DNA of 64,000 bases from Lachnospiraceae bacterium (GTDB taxonomy: Bacteria > Bacillota > Clostridia > Lachnospirales > Lachnospiraceae). A program made the position numbers and the translations under genes. Location: NCBI GenBank assembly GCA_910574865.1, contig CAJTDN010000018.1, forward strand, positions 18,973 to 82,972, read 5' to 3'. The notes below the pieces were generated by a model. The model worked only from the letters and a program-made list of their open reading frames with translations, was not told the origin of the DNA and searched no databases. How positions within the stretch are numbered: position 1 is the stretch's first letter; each line of letters opens with the position of its first letter. This document shows, in pieces, positions 17,820-26,316 of the stretch.

Positions 17820-19286
17820 ATGTGGGCTTACAATGAAACGTTTTACCAAATATACCCGATTGGGTTTTGCGGCGCACCCGTACACAACGACGGCGTGTGC
17901 GTCCCCCGTATCAAGAAAATCGGCGAATGGGCCGGTTACCTGGAGGATCTTGGCATCGGTTCCATCATCCTGAACCCGATTTTCGAGTCGGACAACCACG
18001 GCTATGACACCCGTGATTTCAAAAGTGTCGACTGCCGCCTGGGTACGAACGAGGATTTCAAGGCGGTCTGCAAAGAATTGCACGCGCATCACGTGAAAGT
18101 CATGCTGGACGGCGTGTTCAACCATGTAGGACGCGGCTTCTGGGCGTTTCAGGACGTGCAGGAAAAAAAATGGGACTCGCCCTACAAGGACTGGTTCAAA
18201 ATCAGCTTTGACGGCAACAGCTGTTATAATGACGGGTTCTGGTACGAAGGCTGGGAAGGGCATTTCGAACTGGTCAAGTTAAATTTACAGAATCCGGCGG
18301 TCGTCGACTATTTGCTGGACTGCGTCAAGTTCTGGATCGAGGAATTCGGCATTGACGGGCTCCGCCTGGACGTGGCCTACAGCCTCGACCACAATTTCAT
18401 GCGCCGGCTGCGCTCCTTCTGCGACAGCTTCAAGCCGGGATTCGCGCTGATTGGCGAGGTGTTGTTCGGGGATTATAACTTGATCGTCAATGACGGCATG
18501 CTCCACAGCTGCACGAATTATGAGTGCTACAAGGGAATTTTCTCCAGCTTTAACAGCATGAACCTATTCGAAATCGCGCACTCACTGAACCGCCAGTACG
18601 GCCCGGAACAGTGGTGCATTTACCGTGGCAAACATTTGATGAACTTCGTCGATAACCACGACGTGACGCGTATTGCCAGCATTTTGACGAATAAAAACCA
18701 CCTTCCGCTGGCATATGGCATCCTCTTCGGCATGCCGGGCATCCCCTGCCTCTACTACGGCAGCGAGTGGGGCGAGGAAGGCGTGAAAGCCCCGGACAAC
18801 GACTACGCGCTGCGCCCGTGTTTCGAAGCGCCAAAGCCTAACGACTTGACGGCATTTATCGAAAAACTGATTACCCTGCGGCGGGAAAGCGACGCGCTGT
18901 GTAACGGCGGCTACCACAACGTGGTCATCACCAACCACCAGCTCATTTTCGAACGCAAGAGCGACAAGGAGCGGGTGCTGGTGGCAATCAACGCCTCCGA
19001 CGCGCCTTTCACGGCATACAACGGAGAATTGCAGGGAGAATTCGTGGAGTTAACCAGCGGGGATAAGTCGGACGGCACAACCTCGGCAGAAAGCGACACG
19101 GCCAAGGGAACTGGTAAAACCGCCACGGAAAGCGCGGACACCGTGAAAAACTCCGCCGCCGGGACCGGCGAAACCACCACGAAAAGCACAACTCCCGCAG
19201 CCGAGAAAACCAATGCGAAAAAATGCAGCATGAACGGGCAATTGGAACTTCCGCCATATAGCGTGGCATATTGGAAAGCAGTATAG
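17820..19286 (+). CDS. GH13 alpha-amylase family enzyme (cyclomaltodextrinase/maltodextrinase-like)
   Basis: A 488-residue cytoplasmic enzyme acting on alpha-1,4-glucans or maltodextrins. The four GH13 regions are present: DGVFNH, GLRLDVA with nucleophile D184, GEV with acid E213, and FVDNHD with D281. No signal peptide. The C-terminal beta domain is interrupted at about residues 418-470 by a Thr/Ser/Lys/Glu-rich low-complexity insert (SDGTTSAESDTAKGTGKTAT and onward) before the domain resumes as GQLELPPYSVAYW. The insert is unusual for a cytoplasmic enzyme. Ribosome site GGCAGG is modest. Exact product specificity cannot be told from sequence. Confidence 0.9.
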   Translation: MWAYNETFYQIYPIGFCGAPVHNDGVCVPRIKKIGEWAGYLEDLGIGSIILNPIFESDNHGYDTRDFKSVDCRLGTNEDFKAVCKELHAHHVKVMLDGVFNHVGRGFWAFQDVQEKKWDSPYKDWFKISFDGNSCYNDGFWYEGWEGHFELVKLNLQNPAVVDYLLDCVKFWIEEFGIDGLRLDVAYSLDHNFMRRLRSFCDSFKPGFALIGEVLFGDYNLIVNDGMLHSCTNYECYKGIFSSFNSMNLFEIAHSLNRQYGPEQWCIYRGKHLMNFVDNHDVTRIASILTNKNHLPLAYGILFGMPGIPCLYYGSEWGEEGVKAPDNDYALRPCFEAPKPNDLTAFIEKLITLRRESDALCNGGYHNVVITNHQLIFERKSDKERVLVAINASDAPFTAYNGELQGEFVELTSGDKSDGTTSAESDTAKGTGKTATESADTVKNSAAGTGETTTKSTTPAAEKTNAKKCSMNGQLELPPYSVAYWKAV

Positions 19287-19446
19287 GAAAAAGTACCTGA
19301 ACCAGAAAAGCCAGGGTCAGGCAGGCAGGAAGTAGCAGCCACCAAAAGAGACGGTTTTCGCCCGGAAGCGTACCGTCTCTTTTCCGTCTCCCCCCTTTCC
19401 CGTCCCCCACCTTTTTCTTCTGCCGCACATATCGTTCCTTCATCCG

Positions 19447-20433
19447 TCACTCGCCCAGACCGTTCGTAACGCCGTTCACCACGTTCTGCGGCCTTCCCGC
19501 CAGGAACGCGCGGATATTTTCCGCCGTGGCGTTCATGATGCGCTGTCGGCTTTCCTTCGGTGCCCAGGAAATATGCGGGGTGATGATACAGTTTTTCGCG
19601 CCCAACAGCGGATTATCGGCGCGAATCGGCTCCATGGAAACCACGTCCAGCCCGGCCGCGGCCATTTTCCCGCTGTTCAAGGCATCGGCCACGTCCTGCT
19701 CGACGATGAGCTGCCCGCGCGCGTTATTGATTAAGATGACGCCGTCTTTCATCCTGGCAATCGTCTCTTTGTTAATCATCCCCTCATTTTCCGGGGTCAG
19801 GTTGCAGTGCAGGCTGACCACGTCCGATTCCGCGAGCAGTTTGTCCAGGTCGACGTACTCGCCAATCTCTTGCCCTTCCTCGCTAACGTGGGGCGAACAT
19901 GCCAGCACCCGCATTCCCAATGCCCTGGCAATCCGCCCTTCCGCCCGGCCAATCCGGCCAAAACCGATGATGCCCATCGTCTTGCCTTCCAGTTCAACCA
20001 AGGGATAGTCCCAATAGCACCAGTCCTGGTTGGCCGCCCATTTCCCGGCATGCACCGATTCGTCATGATGCCCGACATGGTGGCAAATTTCCAATAGCAG
20101 GGCAATCGAAAACTGGCTGACGCAGGCCGTGCCGTACGCGGGAACATTTACCACGGGAATGCCCCTTTCGGCCGCGTACTCATAATCCACCACGTTGTAC
20201 CCGGTGGCCAGAACCGCGATCAGCTTCAAATCCGGACAAGCGTCCAGCGTCCGACTCGACAGCGGCGTCTTATTCGTCACGGCAATTTGCGCGCCCGAAA
20301 GCCGCTTCGCAATCAGCGGGCTTTCTTCATATGCGGTTCGTTCATACACTGTCAAATCACCAAATTCTTTCAGGGAATCCCAGCTTAAGTCACCCGGATT
20401 CTCTGTAAAACCGTCCAAAACCACGATATTCAT
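19447..20433 (-). CDS. D-2-hydroxyacid dehydrogenase (glycerate dehydrogenase-like)
   Basis: A 328-residue NAD-dependent enzyme that interconverts a 2-hydroxyacid and 2-ketoacid. Rossmann motif GFGRIGRAEGR (about residues 152-162), catalytic Arg in NNARG, Glu in SMEPI and His in TPHISW are all present. Overall it resembles glycerate/hydroxypyruvate dehydrogenases. Ribosome site AAAGGAG sits 7 bases before the ATG. It is the last gene of a four-gene minus-strand operon with an IclR regulator, a FAD enzyme and a second dehydrogenase. Confidence 0.9.
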   Translation of the reverse strand: MNIVVLDGFTENPGDLSWDSLKEFGDLTVYERTAYEESPLIAKRLSGAQIAVTNKTPLSSRTLDACPDLKLIAVLATGYNVVDYEYAAERGIPVVNVPAYGTACVSQFSIALLLEICHHVGHHDESVHAGKWAANQDWCYWDYPLVELEGKTMGIIGFGRIGRAEGRIARALGMRVLACSPHVSEEGQEIGEYVDLDKLLAESDVVSLHCNLTPENEGMINKETIARMKDGVILINNARGQLIVEQDVADALNSGKMAAAGLDVVSMEPIRADNPLLGAKNCIITPHISWAPKESRQRIMNATAENIRAFLAGRPQNVVNGVTNGLGE

Positions 20434-20494
20434 CTCAATCTCCTTTCATGAGCCGGCACAAACTCCCCAGCTCCCATGCGCGGTGTCTCGCGGC

Positions 20495-21277
20495 TCAGCG
20501 AAACATCCCATACCCGAGCTGGCGGGAAAGTTCGTCCGTAATCCTACGAAATTCCACCAGCCTCGGTTCAATCAGTTCGTCCGTCAAACGGCTATACGGT
20601 CCCGTCACGCTGATGCCCGCCACGATTTTTCCCGAGGAATCACGCACGGGAAAGGCAATGCAGCGCGCCCCCAGCTCCCGCTCCTGATTATCATAGGCGT
20701 ACCCCCGTTTCCTGACCAGTTCCAGTTCCTTTCGAAGTTTCTCCTTCTCCACGATCGTATGCCCGGTGTGGGCGGTCAGTTCCTCGTTCTCCAGATAACG
20801 CTCAAGCTCCTCGTCCGGGTAAGCCGACAAAAATAACTTGCCGATGCCGTTACAGTACATTTGCACCGCGCTTCCCACGGCCTGCACCGCCATCAGCGAC
20901 TGGTTCTTCACCCGCAGCACTTCCACGTAAACGGCCTTCTTGTTTTCCTCAATCGCCAGGCAGACCGACTCCCCGAACAAGTCGGAAAGCCGTTCCATGT
21001 AAGGACGGGCAATTCGCCGCAGGCCTTCTTCGCGATGCATGCGGCCCGCCAGCGCGCAAATTTTAAACGTCGGCATGTACTGTGCCGTCTCCTCGTCCTG
21101 ACGCACGTACCCGCAGCCAATCAACGTGTTCACGAAACGAAGCGTCGTGCTCGAATTCATTCCCACCGTCTTCGCGATGTCCTGCAGCTTCTGTGCGCCG
21201 TCGGCAGAAACCAAGTGCTCCAGCACGCGCAACAGCTTTTCCCCCGACTGGTTTCCTTGTGTCTTACGTTCGTTCAT
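20495..21277 (-). CDS. IclR family transcriptional regulator
   Basis: A 260-residue regulator with an N-terminal winged helix (LLRVLEHLVSADGAQKLQDI, then TTLRFVNTLIGCGYVR) and a C-terminal IclR ligand domain (GRMHREEGLRRIARPYMERL, GISVTGPYSRL). IclR proteins sense small organic acids or aromatic ligands and repress or activate adjacent catabolic genes. It is inside the hydroxyacid operon, so autoregulation is likely. The palindrome GACAAGC-ACG-GCTTGTC in the operon promoter (23785-23801) is the best operator candidate. Confidence 0.92.
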   Translation of the reverse strand: MNERKTQGNQSGEKLLRVLEHLVSADGAQKLQDIAKTVGMNSSTTLRFVNTLIGCGYVRQDEETAQYMPTFKICALAGRMHREEGLRRIARPYMERLSDLFGESVCLAIEENKKAVYVEVLRVKNQSLMAVQAVGSAVQMYCNGIGKLFLSAYPDEELERYLENEELTAHTGHTIVEKEKLRKELELVRKRGYAYDNQERELGARCIAFPVRDSSGKIVAGISVTGPYSRLTDELIEPRLVEFRRITDELSRQLGYGMFR

Positions 21278-21305
21278 CTTCCAATCCCCCGCCTTACTTC
21301 TATTT

Positions 21306-22730
21306 TTACACTTCCAAAATCACGTTTTGCGCCAGCAATTCCTCCCGAAGCCGCCCGTAAGGAAGCTCGCGCGACCCGCAATCCGCCCTGGCGCACAACG
21401 CGGCCGCGACTCCCGCACCCTGGCCCATAATCATACAGCCCACCGTGTTGCGGGTGGACATGTGCGCCTCGATATCCCCGGTCACGCATCGCCCCGCCAT
21501 GTACAAGTTGTCACATCCCCCCGGTAACAACATACGGTACGGCATGCCGTAAAATCCCGGTTCGCAAATCTCACATTCCTTCCGTTTCGGCGACAAATCA
21601 TGAAACCCGTATAAACCGACCTCGTCCTCAAACCGTTTCGCCGCCGAAATTTCTTCCTGCGCAATCATTTTGTCGCACATGGTAATCCGGCTGGCACGCA
21701 CGCCCATCTGGGTGGAAGCCCAGGAAATATATGAATTTTCACAACCCGGCACGCATTTTTTCATGGCGTCGGCAAATTCCATGGCCATGACGCGCGACTC
21801 CATCTCCGCCCTGCTTAAGCTTTCCGCGTCGCAGACGTTGCAGTCGGCTCCCTTTGAATTATTGATGTAGGTCAGCTCCCCCTCATGTATGGACTGCATG
21901 GACGTGAAAAAGTTGATATCCAAATCGGCAAACGCGGCGTACTTCTCCTTGTCCTTCACATGGGTAAACGCAAACCTGCGGGACACGATACCGTCACCTT
22001 GGTCGGTCGTCCCGCCCAGCTTGAAAAACCCGGTCGGGTTCTCCACCACCGCCCGCTCAAAATCAATCCCGGCCATGCCGAACACCAGGCCGTTTGGACC
22101 GCCGCATACCTCGTGATAGCGCTGCCACAACTCCGTCTGTTCCAACCCCGCCATGCGGGCAATGTCCCCGTCACCCGAGGCGTCGATATACTGCTTTGCC
22201 ACCACGGCCGAACGACCATCCTTGTTCTCGATGAACACGGCCTTTATCCGATGATTGCGAACGGCAGAATCTTCGTCCGCGCCATCCTCCATGCACACGT
22301 CGCAAAACATCGTGGACAAGAACACCCGCACCCCGGCCTCCATCAGCATCTTGGAAATGACCGCCTTGTAAATCTCGTGATCCGCCACAATACGGTAAGG
22401 GCTGAAATTCTGGTCCCCGGGCATGGGGATAAATTCCGTCGCCCCGCCCGCCTCTTGCAAACGCTCCATCAATTCATAAGCAATACCACCCACGATCCGT
22501 TTTGCCTTTTCCGGTTCTTTCGTCGCCGAATAGAAGCTGCTGATGCCGATGCCCCCGTTCGTCAGTGTCCCGCCGGGCACGGGGGTGCGCTCCACCAGCA
22601 CCACGCCCGCTCCCGCCCGGGCGGCCGCGATGGCCGCGACACAACCGGCCGTGCCGGCTCCCGCCACGAACACGTCCGTCTCAACGACCGGCGTCTTGCG
22701 CTCCGGCTCCGTCAAATATTTCACTTCCAT
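21306..22730 (-). CDS. FAD-dependent oxidoreductase
   Basis: A 474-residue flavoprotein of the FAD_oxidored type. FAD-binding motif AGAGTAGCVAAIAAARAG lies near the N-terminus, followed by the VERTPVPGGTLTNGG region typical of this family. The C-terminal end (LYMAGRCVTGDIEAHMSTRN) also fits. Start at 22730 follows AAAGGAG; an in-frame ATG 12 codons upstream lacks a site. Substrate unknown; its place between two 2-hydroxyacid dehydrogenases suggests oxidation of a hydroxyacid or related compound. Confidence 0.88.
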   Translation of the reverse strand: MEVKYLTEPERKTPVVETDVFVAGAGTAGCVAAIAAARAGAGVVLVERTPVPGGTLTNGGIGISSFYSATKEPEKAKRIVGGIAYELMERLQEAGGATEFIPMPGDQNFSPYRIVADHEIYKAVISKMLMEAGVRVFLSTMFCDVCMEDGADEDSAVRNHRIKAVFIENKDGRSAVVAKQYIDASGDGDIARMAGLEQTELWQRYHEVCGGPNGLVFGMAGIDFERAVVENPTGFFKLGGTTDQGDGIVSRRFAFTHVKDKEKYAAFADLDINFFTSMQSIHEGELTYINNSKGADCNVCDAESLSRAEMESRVMAMEFADAMKKCVPGCENSYISWASTQMGVRASRITMCDKMIAQEEISAAKRFEDEVGLYGFHDLSPKRKECEICEPGFYGMPYRMLLPGGCDNLYMAGRCVTGDIEAHMSTRNTVGCMIMGQGAGVAAALCARADCGSRELPYGRLREELLAQNVILEV

Positions 22731-22762
22731 GGTTTCTCCTTTCCCGTTGCGAGCCCGCGCGG

Positions 22763-23710
22763 TCACAGAATGACATTCTTCTGGTTCCCGTCCATCCAGG
22801 AAGCCAAGTTGTCAAACACGATTTCGGCCCGCAGACTCATCGACTCCTCACTGGCAAACGCGACATGAGGCGTCAGCAACGTATTTTTCGCGTGCAGCAA
22901 CGGCTCGTTATCCGAAAGCGGCGGTTCCACGTCGAACACGTCAATCCCCGCCCCGGCTATCACGTCATTGTTCAGTGCGTCCGCCAGATCCTTTGCGTTG
23001 ACGACCGGGCCGCGCGCCACGTTGATGAGAATCGCGTTCTTTTTCATCATCTCCAGCTTTTGCGCGTCAATCATGCCACGCGTGGAATCATTAAGCGGGC
23101 AATGCAACACGACGACGTCCGACTCGGACAGCACCTCCTCCAACGGAACCTGGCGCACGTACTCCGGCGCGTCCGCGTGGTTCGTGCGGCTGCTTGCCAG
23201 TACGTTTGCCCCGAACGCGTGAAACAGTTCTGCCGAGCGCATGCCAATCTTCCCCAGGCCGATGATGCCGACGTTCCTTCCCTTAATCTCGCATCCGACC
23301 AGGCCGTCCTTCGTCCTCCCCTGGCGTGCGCGCTCCTCCACTTTGGAAACATTTCGCAAAAGGGAAACCGCCATGCCGATGACCAGCTCCGCGACCGCTT
23401 CGTTTGAGTAGCCCGACGCGTTGCTGACCGCCACGCCCTTCTCCTTGCAGGCGTCCAGCCCCACATGGTCCACGCCCGTGAAGGCCACGTCAATATATTT
23501 TAGCTTGTCACATGCACGGATGACCTCGCCCGGCATCGGCATGTTGGCGATAATCATGGCATCCGCGTCCTTTGCCTGGCCAATCAACGTCGGCACGTCG
23601 AGCGTCCTCGGATACGAGACGAACTCGACCCCTTTCTCCTCCAACGGCTTCTTGCGGGCATCCAGTTCTTCTTCGGAAATGCCCAACGACTCCATAATGA
23701 CTACTTTCAT
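22763..23710 (-). CDS. D-2-hydroxyacid dehydrogenase
   Basis: A 315-residue NAD-dependent dehydrogenase. GLGKIGMRSAELF is the dinucleotide motif; NVARG, DVFDVEPPL and TPHVAF hold the catalytic Arg, Glu and His. The start at 23710 follows AAGGAGAAGG; the longer open frame to 23830 crosses the promoter and is rejected. First gene of the operon, 32 bases before the FAD enzyme. Distinct from the dehydrogenase at 19447-20433, so the pathway probably reduces or oxidises two different acids. Confidence 0.9.
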   Translation of the reverse strand: MKVVIMESLGISEEELDARKKPLEEKGVEFVSYPRTLDVPTLIGQAKDADAMIIANMPMPGEVIRACDKLKYIDVAFTGVDHVGLDACKEKGVAVSNASGYSNEAVAELVIGMAVSLLRNVSKVEERARQGRTKDGLVGCEIKGRNVGIIGLGKIGMRSAELFHAFGANVLASSRTNHADAPEYVRQVPLEEVLSESDVVVLHCPLNDSTRGMIDAQKLEMMKKNAILINVARGPVVNAKDLADALNNDVIAGAGIDVFDVEPPLSDNEPLLHAKNTLLTPHVAFASEESMSLRAEIVFDNLASWMDGNQKNVIL

Positions 23711-23773
23711 TTTCCTTCTCCTTGTCTTCTTTGATTTCAATATTTGAAATCGTATTTTATATCTTGCAATCAC

Positions 23774-23803
23774 ATTATAAAATGGACAAGCACGGCTTGT
23801 CAA
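23774..23803 (-). promoter_or_regulatory. Sigma-A promoter with palindromic operator in the spacer
   Basis: On the minus strand, TTGACA (23798-23803), 18-base spacer and TATAAT (23774-23779), both consensus. The spacer contains a perfect palindrome, GACAAGC-CGT-GCTTGTC read on the minus strand (23785-23801), overlapping the -35 box. A bound regulator would block RNA polymerase; the operon-encoded IclR protein is the natural candidate. Confidence 0.75.
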
Positions 23804-23850
23804 TAAAAACTTCCATTTCGAAACTTCCATTTATCCAAATTCTCAACTTA

Positions 23851-25269
23851 TCATTCGTGAACACGCGAAAGGATACTCGCCGCATGAAAGACCATTCCTT
23901 CACCTTTCGGCTTGTGTAACACGACATGCAATATGAAAATGTCGTTCACCGTCTCAACGTCCAGCGTCCCATGATATTGTTCGGCCACGTAGCGCATGCT
24001 CATGATGCCGTAACCATGCCGGCCCACGTCCGGCTTCGTCGTTCGGGGCGTTCCCTCCACGACATGAAGTTGCCCGGAAAAATAATTGACGACTTCGATG
24101 GCGACTTCTTCCCCCCTGGCAGAAACGGAAAGGTCAATCAACCGTTTTTCCCCGTCTTCCAGCCGCTTGGCGGCCTCGATTGCATTGTCCAGCGCGTTTC
24201 CCAACAAAGAATACAAGTGGGAAGGCGTGAGGAAGGAAAGAAGCGTCCCGTCCCCGGCGTGCCCGAGGCGAATATGGTGCCTCTCGCAGAGCAATTGTTT
24301 TTCGTACAATACGACGTCCAAAATCGGATTTCCGGTCTTGATGTTGGAATCATAAATTTCAATGGCCTGCTTCAAGTCCGACAGTTCCTGCTCGTCCAGC
24401 CGTCCCTCCAGCGAGGAAAGCCTGCGCTTCAAGTCATGGCACTTCATGTTGATTGTCTCGACGCTTTCCTTGGTCATTTCATACTGGTGCTTTTCCTGGA
24501 ACAAAAGCTGCTCCGTGACGAGAAGGTCCTGGGACAGCTTATTTTGCCGCAACACCTCGGTGGCCAGGAGAATGACGAAAACGGTGCAAGTCAAAAAGAA
24601 TACTTTATTGAGGATGGTCAGTTCCGGCGCGGCCTCCATGTCCTCGTAAACACGGCTGATGTTCCCGAACACGTTGTTCAACAATACAAGGCCGATGGAA
24701 ATGGACACGACTGCGATGGAAGAACGGCGGTTCTGCCACAGCTTGTAGCGTTTGGCAAAAAGTATCGCGAACAATACGAAGAAGCCCACATGGTACAACG
24801 CGAACAGTACGAGGTTGGACTCCCTGCTTGCCAGGGGCACGAGGGAAAACGTGGCCTTGTCGTCGATGCCCAAAAGGTTTTGGAGCAAGGCATAGCTGTC
24901 ACTCGTGAAATTGTTGACGGAAAGCGTCATGCACCAGCAAAGAAGCAGTTCCGAAAGCCGTTCCTTGTAACATGCCAATATGACGAAGAAAATATAAAAA
25001 TTCGTAATAGAATGGGTACCGATGCGCAACAAATGCACGGCGACAGTGGAAGTGCCTGCCGACGGCGTGCAAAATGACAAGAGCCACGCCAACAAAAGGC
25101 CGCCAAAAAGCATGCCGGGAAAACGCAGGGCAAAATGCCCGCGCCGATGGTAATTCTTCGATAACAGCAAAATGCAAAAATTCCATTTCAACATGGAAAG
25201 CGAGAAGGAAACCAGGTTGATGATTACGAAATCGGGAATCTGGTAGGCTTTCGCAATGGATTCTAACAT
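23851..25269 (-). CDS. GHKL-type sensor histidine kinase (AgrC-like)
   Basis: A 472-residue membrane kinase. The N-terminal ~220 residues form 6-7 hydrophobic helices; a coiled-coil-like segment (VTEQLLFQEKHQYEMTKESV) leads to the phospho-acceptor helix with His in MKCHDLKRRL. The ATPase domain has the N box LLGNALDNAIEAA and a GYGIMSM G box. This is the HPK10/AgrC class, which usually senses peptides or small ligands. It overlaps the response regulator stop by 7 bases, so the pair is co-translated. Confidence 0.9.
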   Translation of the reverse strand: MLESIAKAYQIPDFVIINLVSFSLSMLKWNFCILLLSKNYHRRGHFALRFPGMLFGGLLLAWLLSFCTPSAGTSTVAVHLLRIGTHSITNFYIFFVILACYKERLSELLLCWCMTLSVNNFTSDSYALLQNLLGIDDKATFSLVPLASRESNLVLFALYHVGFFVLFAILFAKRYKLWQNRRSSIAVVSISIGLVLLNNVFGNISRVYEDMEAAPELTILNKVFFLTCTVFVILLATEVLRQNKLSQDLLVTEQLLFQEKHQYEMTKESVETINMKCHDLKRRLSSLEGRLDEQELSDLKQAIEIYDSNIKTGNPILDVVLYEKQLLCERHHIRLGHAGDGTLLSFLTPSHLYSLLGNALDNAIEAAKRLEDGEKRLIDLSVSARGEEVAIEVVNYFSGQLHVVEGTPRTTKPDVGRHGYGIMSMRYVAEQYHGTLDVETVNDIFILHVVLHKPKGEGMVFHAASILSRVHE

Positions 25270-26012
25270 GACTCGTCATTCTCTCCTTCTTGTGGCAGTT
25301 TGCCCCAAATCATTCTCAGGGCATCATGAAAGGCTTTCCTTTTACTGCGGGAAACGCGCAGGGTATGGCTTTGTCCGGCATGGGAAACCTCGACCTCGTC
25401 ACCGGAAACACTTTTTACATGGCGCAGGTTTACCAGGTAGCAATGGTTGCACTTACAAAAAAGCGCGCCATCCAGCCTCTTTTCCACCGCGCTCAGCGTC
25501 GTGTGCTGGACGTAGTCCCCACGGACGGAATGGAAAATGGTCTTGTGCCCGGACACCTCGCAGTATAGGATTTCCTCAGGGCTTAATTTGACGCTGCCCT
25601 GCCGGGTATTGAGGACGATGCCGTTCGTCTCCCGGTCGGCCAGCCGGCGGTACGCGCGCACGAACTTAAGCGCGAAATCGGCATAAGAGACGGGCTTTAC
25701 CAAATAGGCGAACGCGTCCACGTCGTACCCTTGCACGGCGTACTGGGCAAGGCTCGTGATAAAGATAAGCAACACGTCTTTGTCCAGCTTGCGCAAGGCG
25801 TGGGCGGCATCCATGCCATTTAAGTAAGGCATGGCGATGTCCATGAAAACCACGTCATATTTGGCAGAATAATTTTCCAGGAAGGCAACGGCGTTATGAA
25901 AAACGGTCGTGTAAAACGCCGCCTGGTTTTCATCCGCGAAACGTTGCAAATACGCTTGTAGCGTCCGCGCGTGGATATCGGTATCCTCGATAATGGCAAT
26001 CTCAATCATCAC
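25263..26012 (-). CDS. LytTR family response regulator (AgrA-like)
   Basis: A 249-residue regulator with an N-terminal receiver domain (IEDTD, phospho-acceptor Asp in VVFMDIAMP, switch Thr/Ser in FITSLAQYA, Lys in LVKPVSY) and a C-terminal LytTR DNA-binding domain (EILYCEVSGHKTIFHS, FCKCNHCYLVNLRHVKSV). Partner of the kinase encoded directly downstream. Divergent from the GPH symporter gene 305 bases away, a plausible target. Confidence 0.93.
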   Translation of the reverse strand: MMIEIAIIEDTDIHARTLQAYLQRFADENQAAFYTTVFHNAVAFLENYSAKYDVVFMDIAMPYLNGMDAAHALRKLDKDVLLIFITSLAQYAVQGYDVDAFAYLVKPVSYADFALKFVRAYRRLADRETNGIVLNTRQGSVKLSPEEILYCEVSGHKTIFHSVRGDYVQHTTLSAVEKRLDGALFCKCNHCYLVNLRHVKSVSGDEVEVSHAGQSHTLRVSRSKRKAFHDALRMIWGKLPQEGENDESC

Positions 26013-26316
26013 GTTTCCCCCTCTCCCGGTATTGGCCCCCTACAAATTTGTACACGGCCGGGTCATACCATGGGGATGTCTAAACCGGCTCATTTCTTCT
26101 TAAATATTATAACTGCTCGCGCCGCGAAAAACAATATCAAAAAGCAAAAGCAGATTTCAATTATCAAAATCGTGATTGCTTTTCACGGAGACACACGAAC
26201 TGCCGCGAAACCGTGGCCAGTTACGTCGTTTCACACTACCAGTTATTCCGTTTGACTTGAAGGAGATTCCCCCATCCGCTATAGTCATGATAAAAAGGGA
26301 AAAGGAGAACCAAAAG

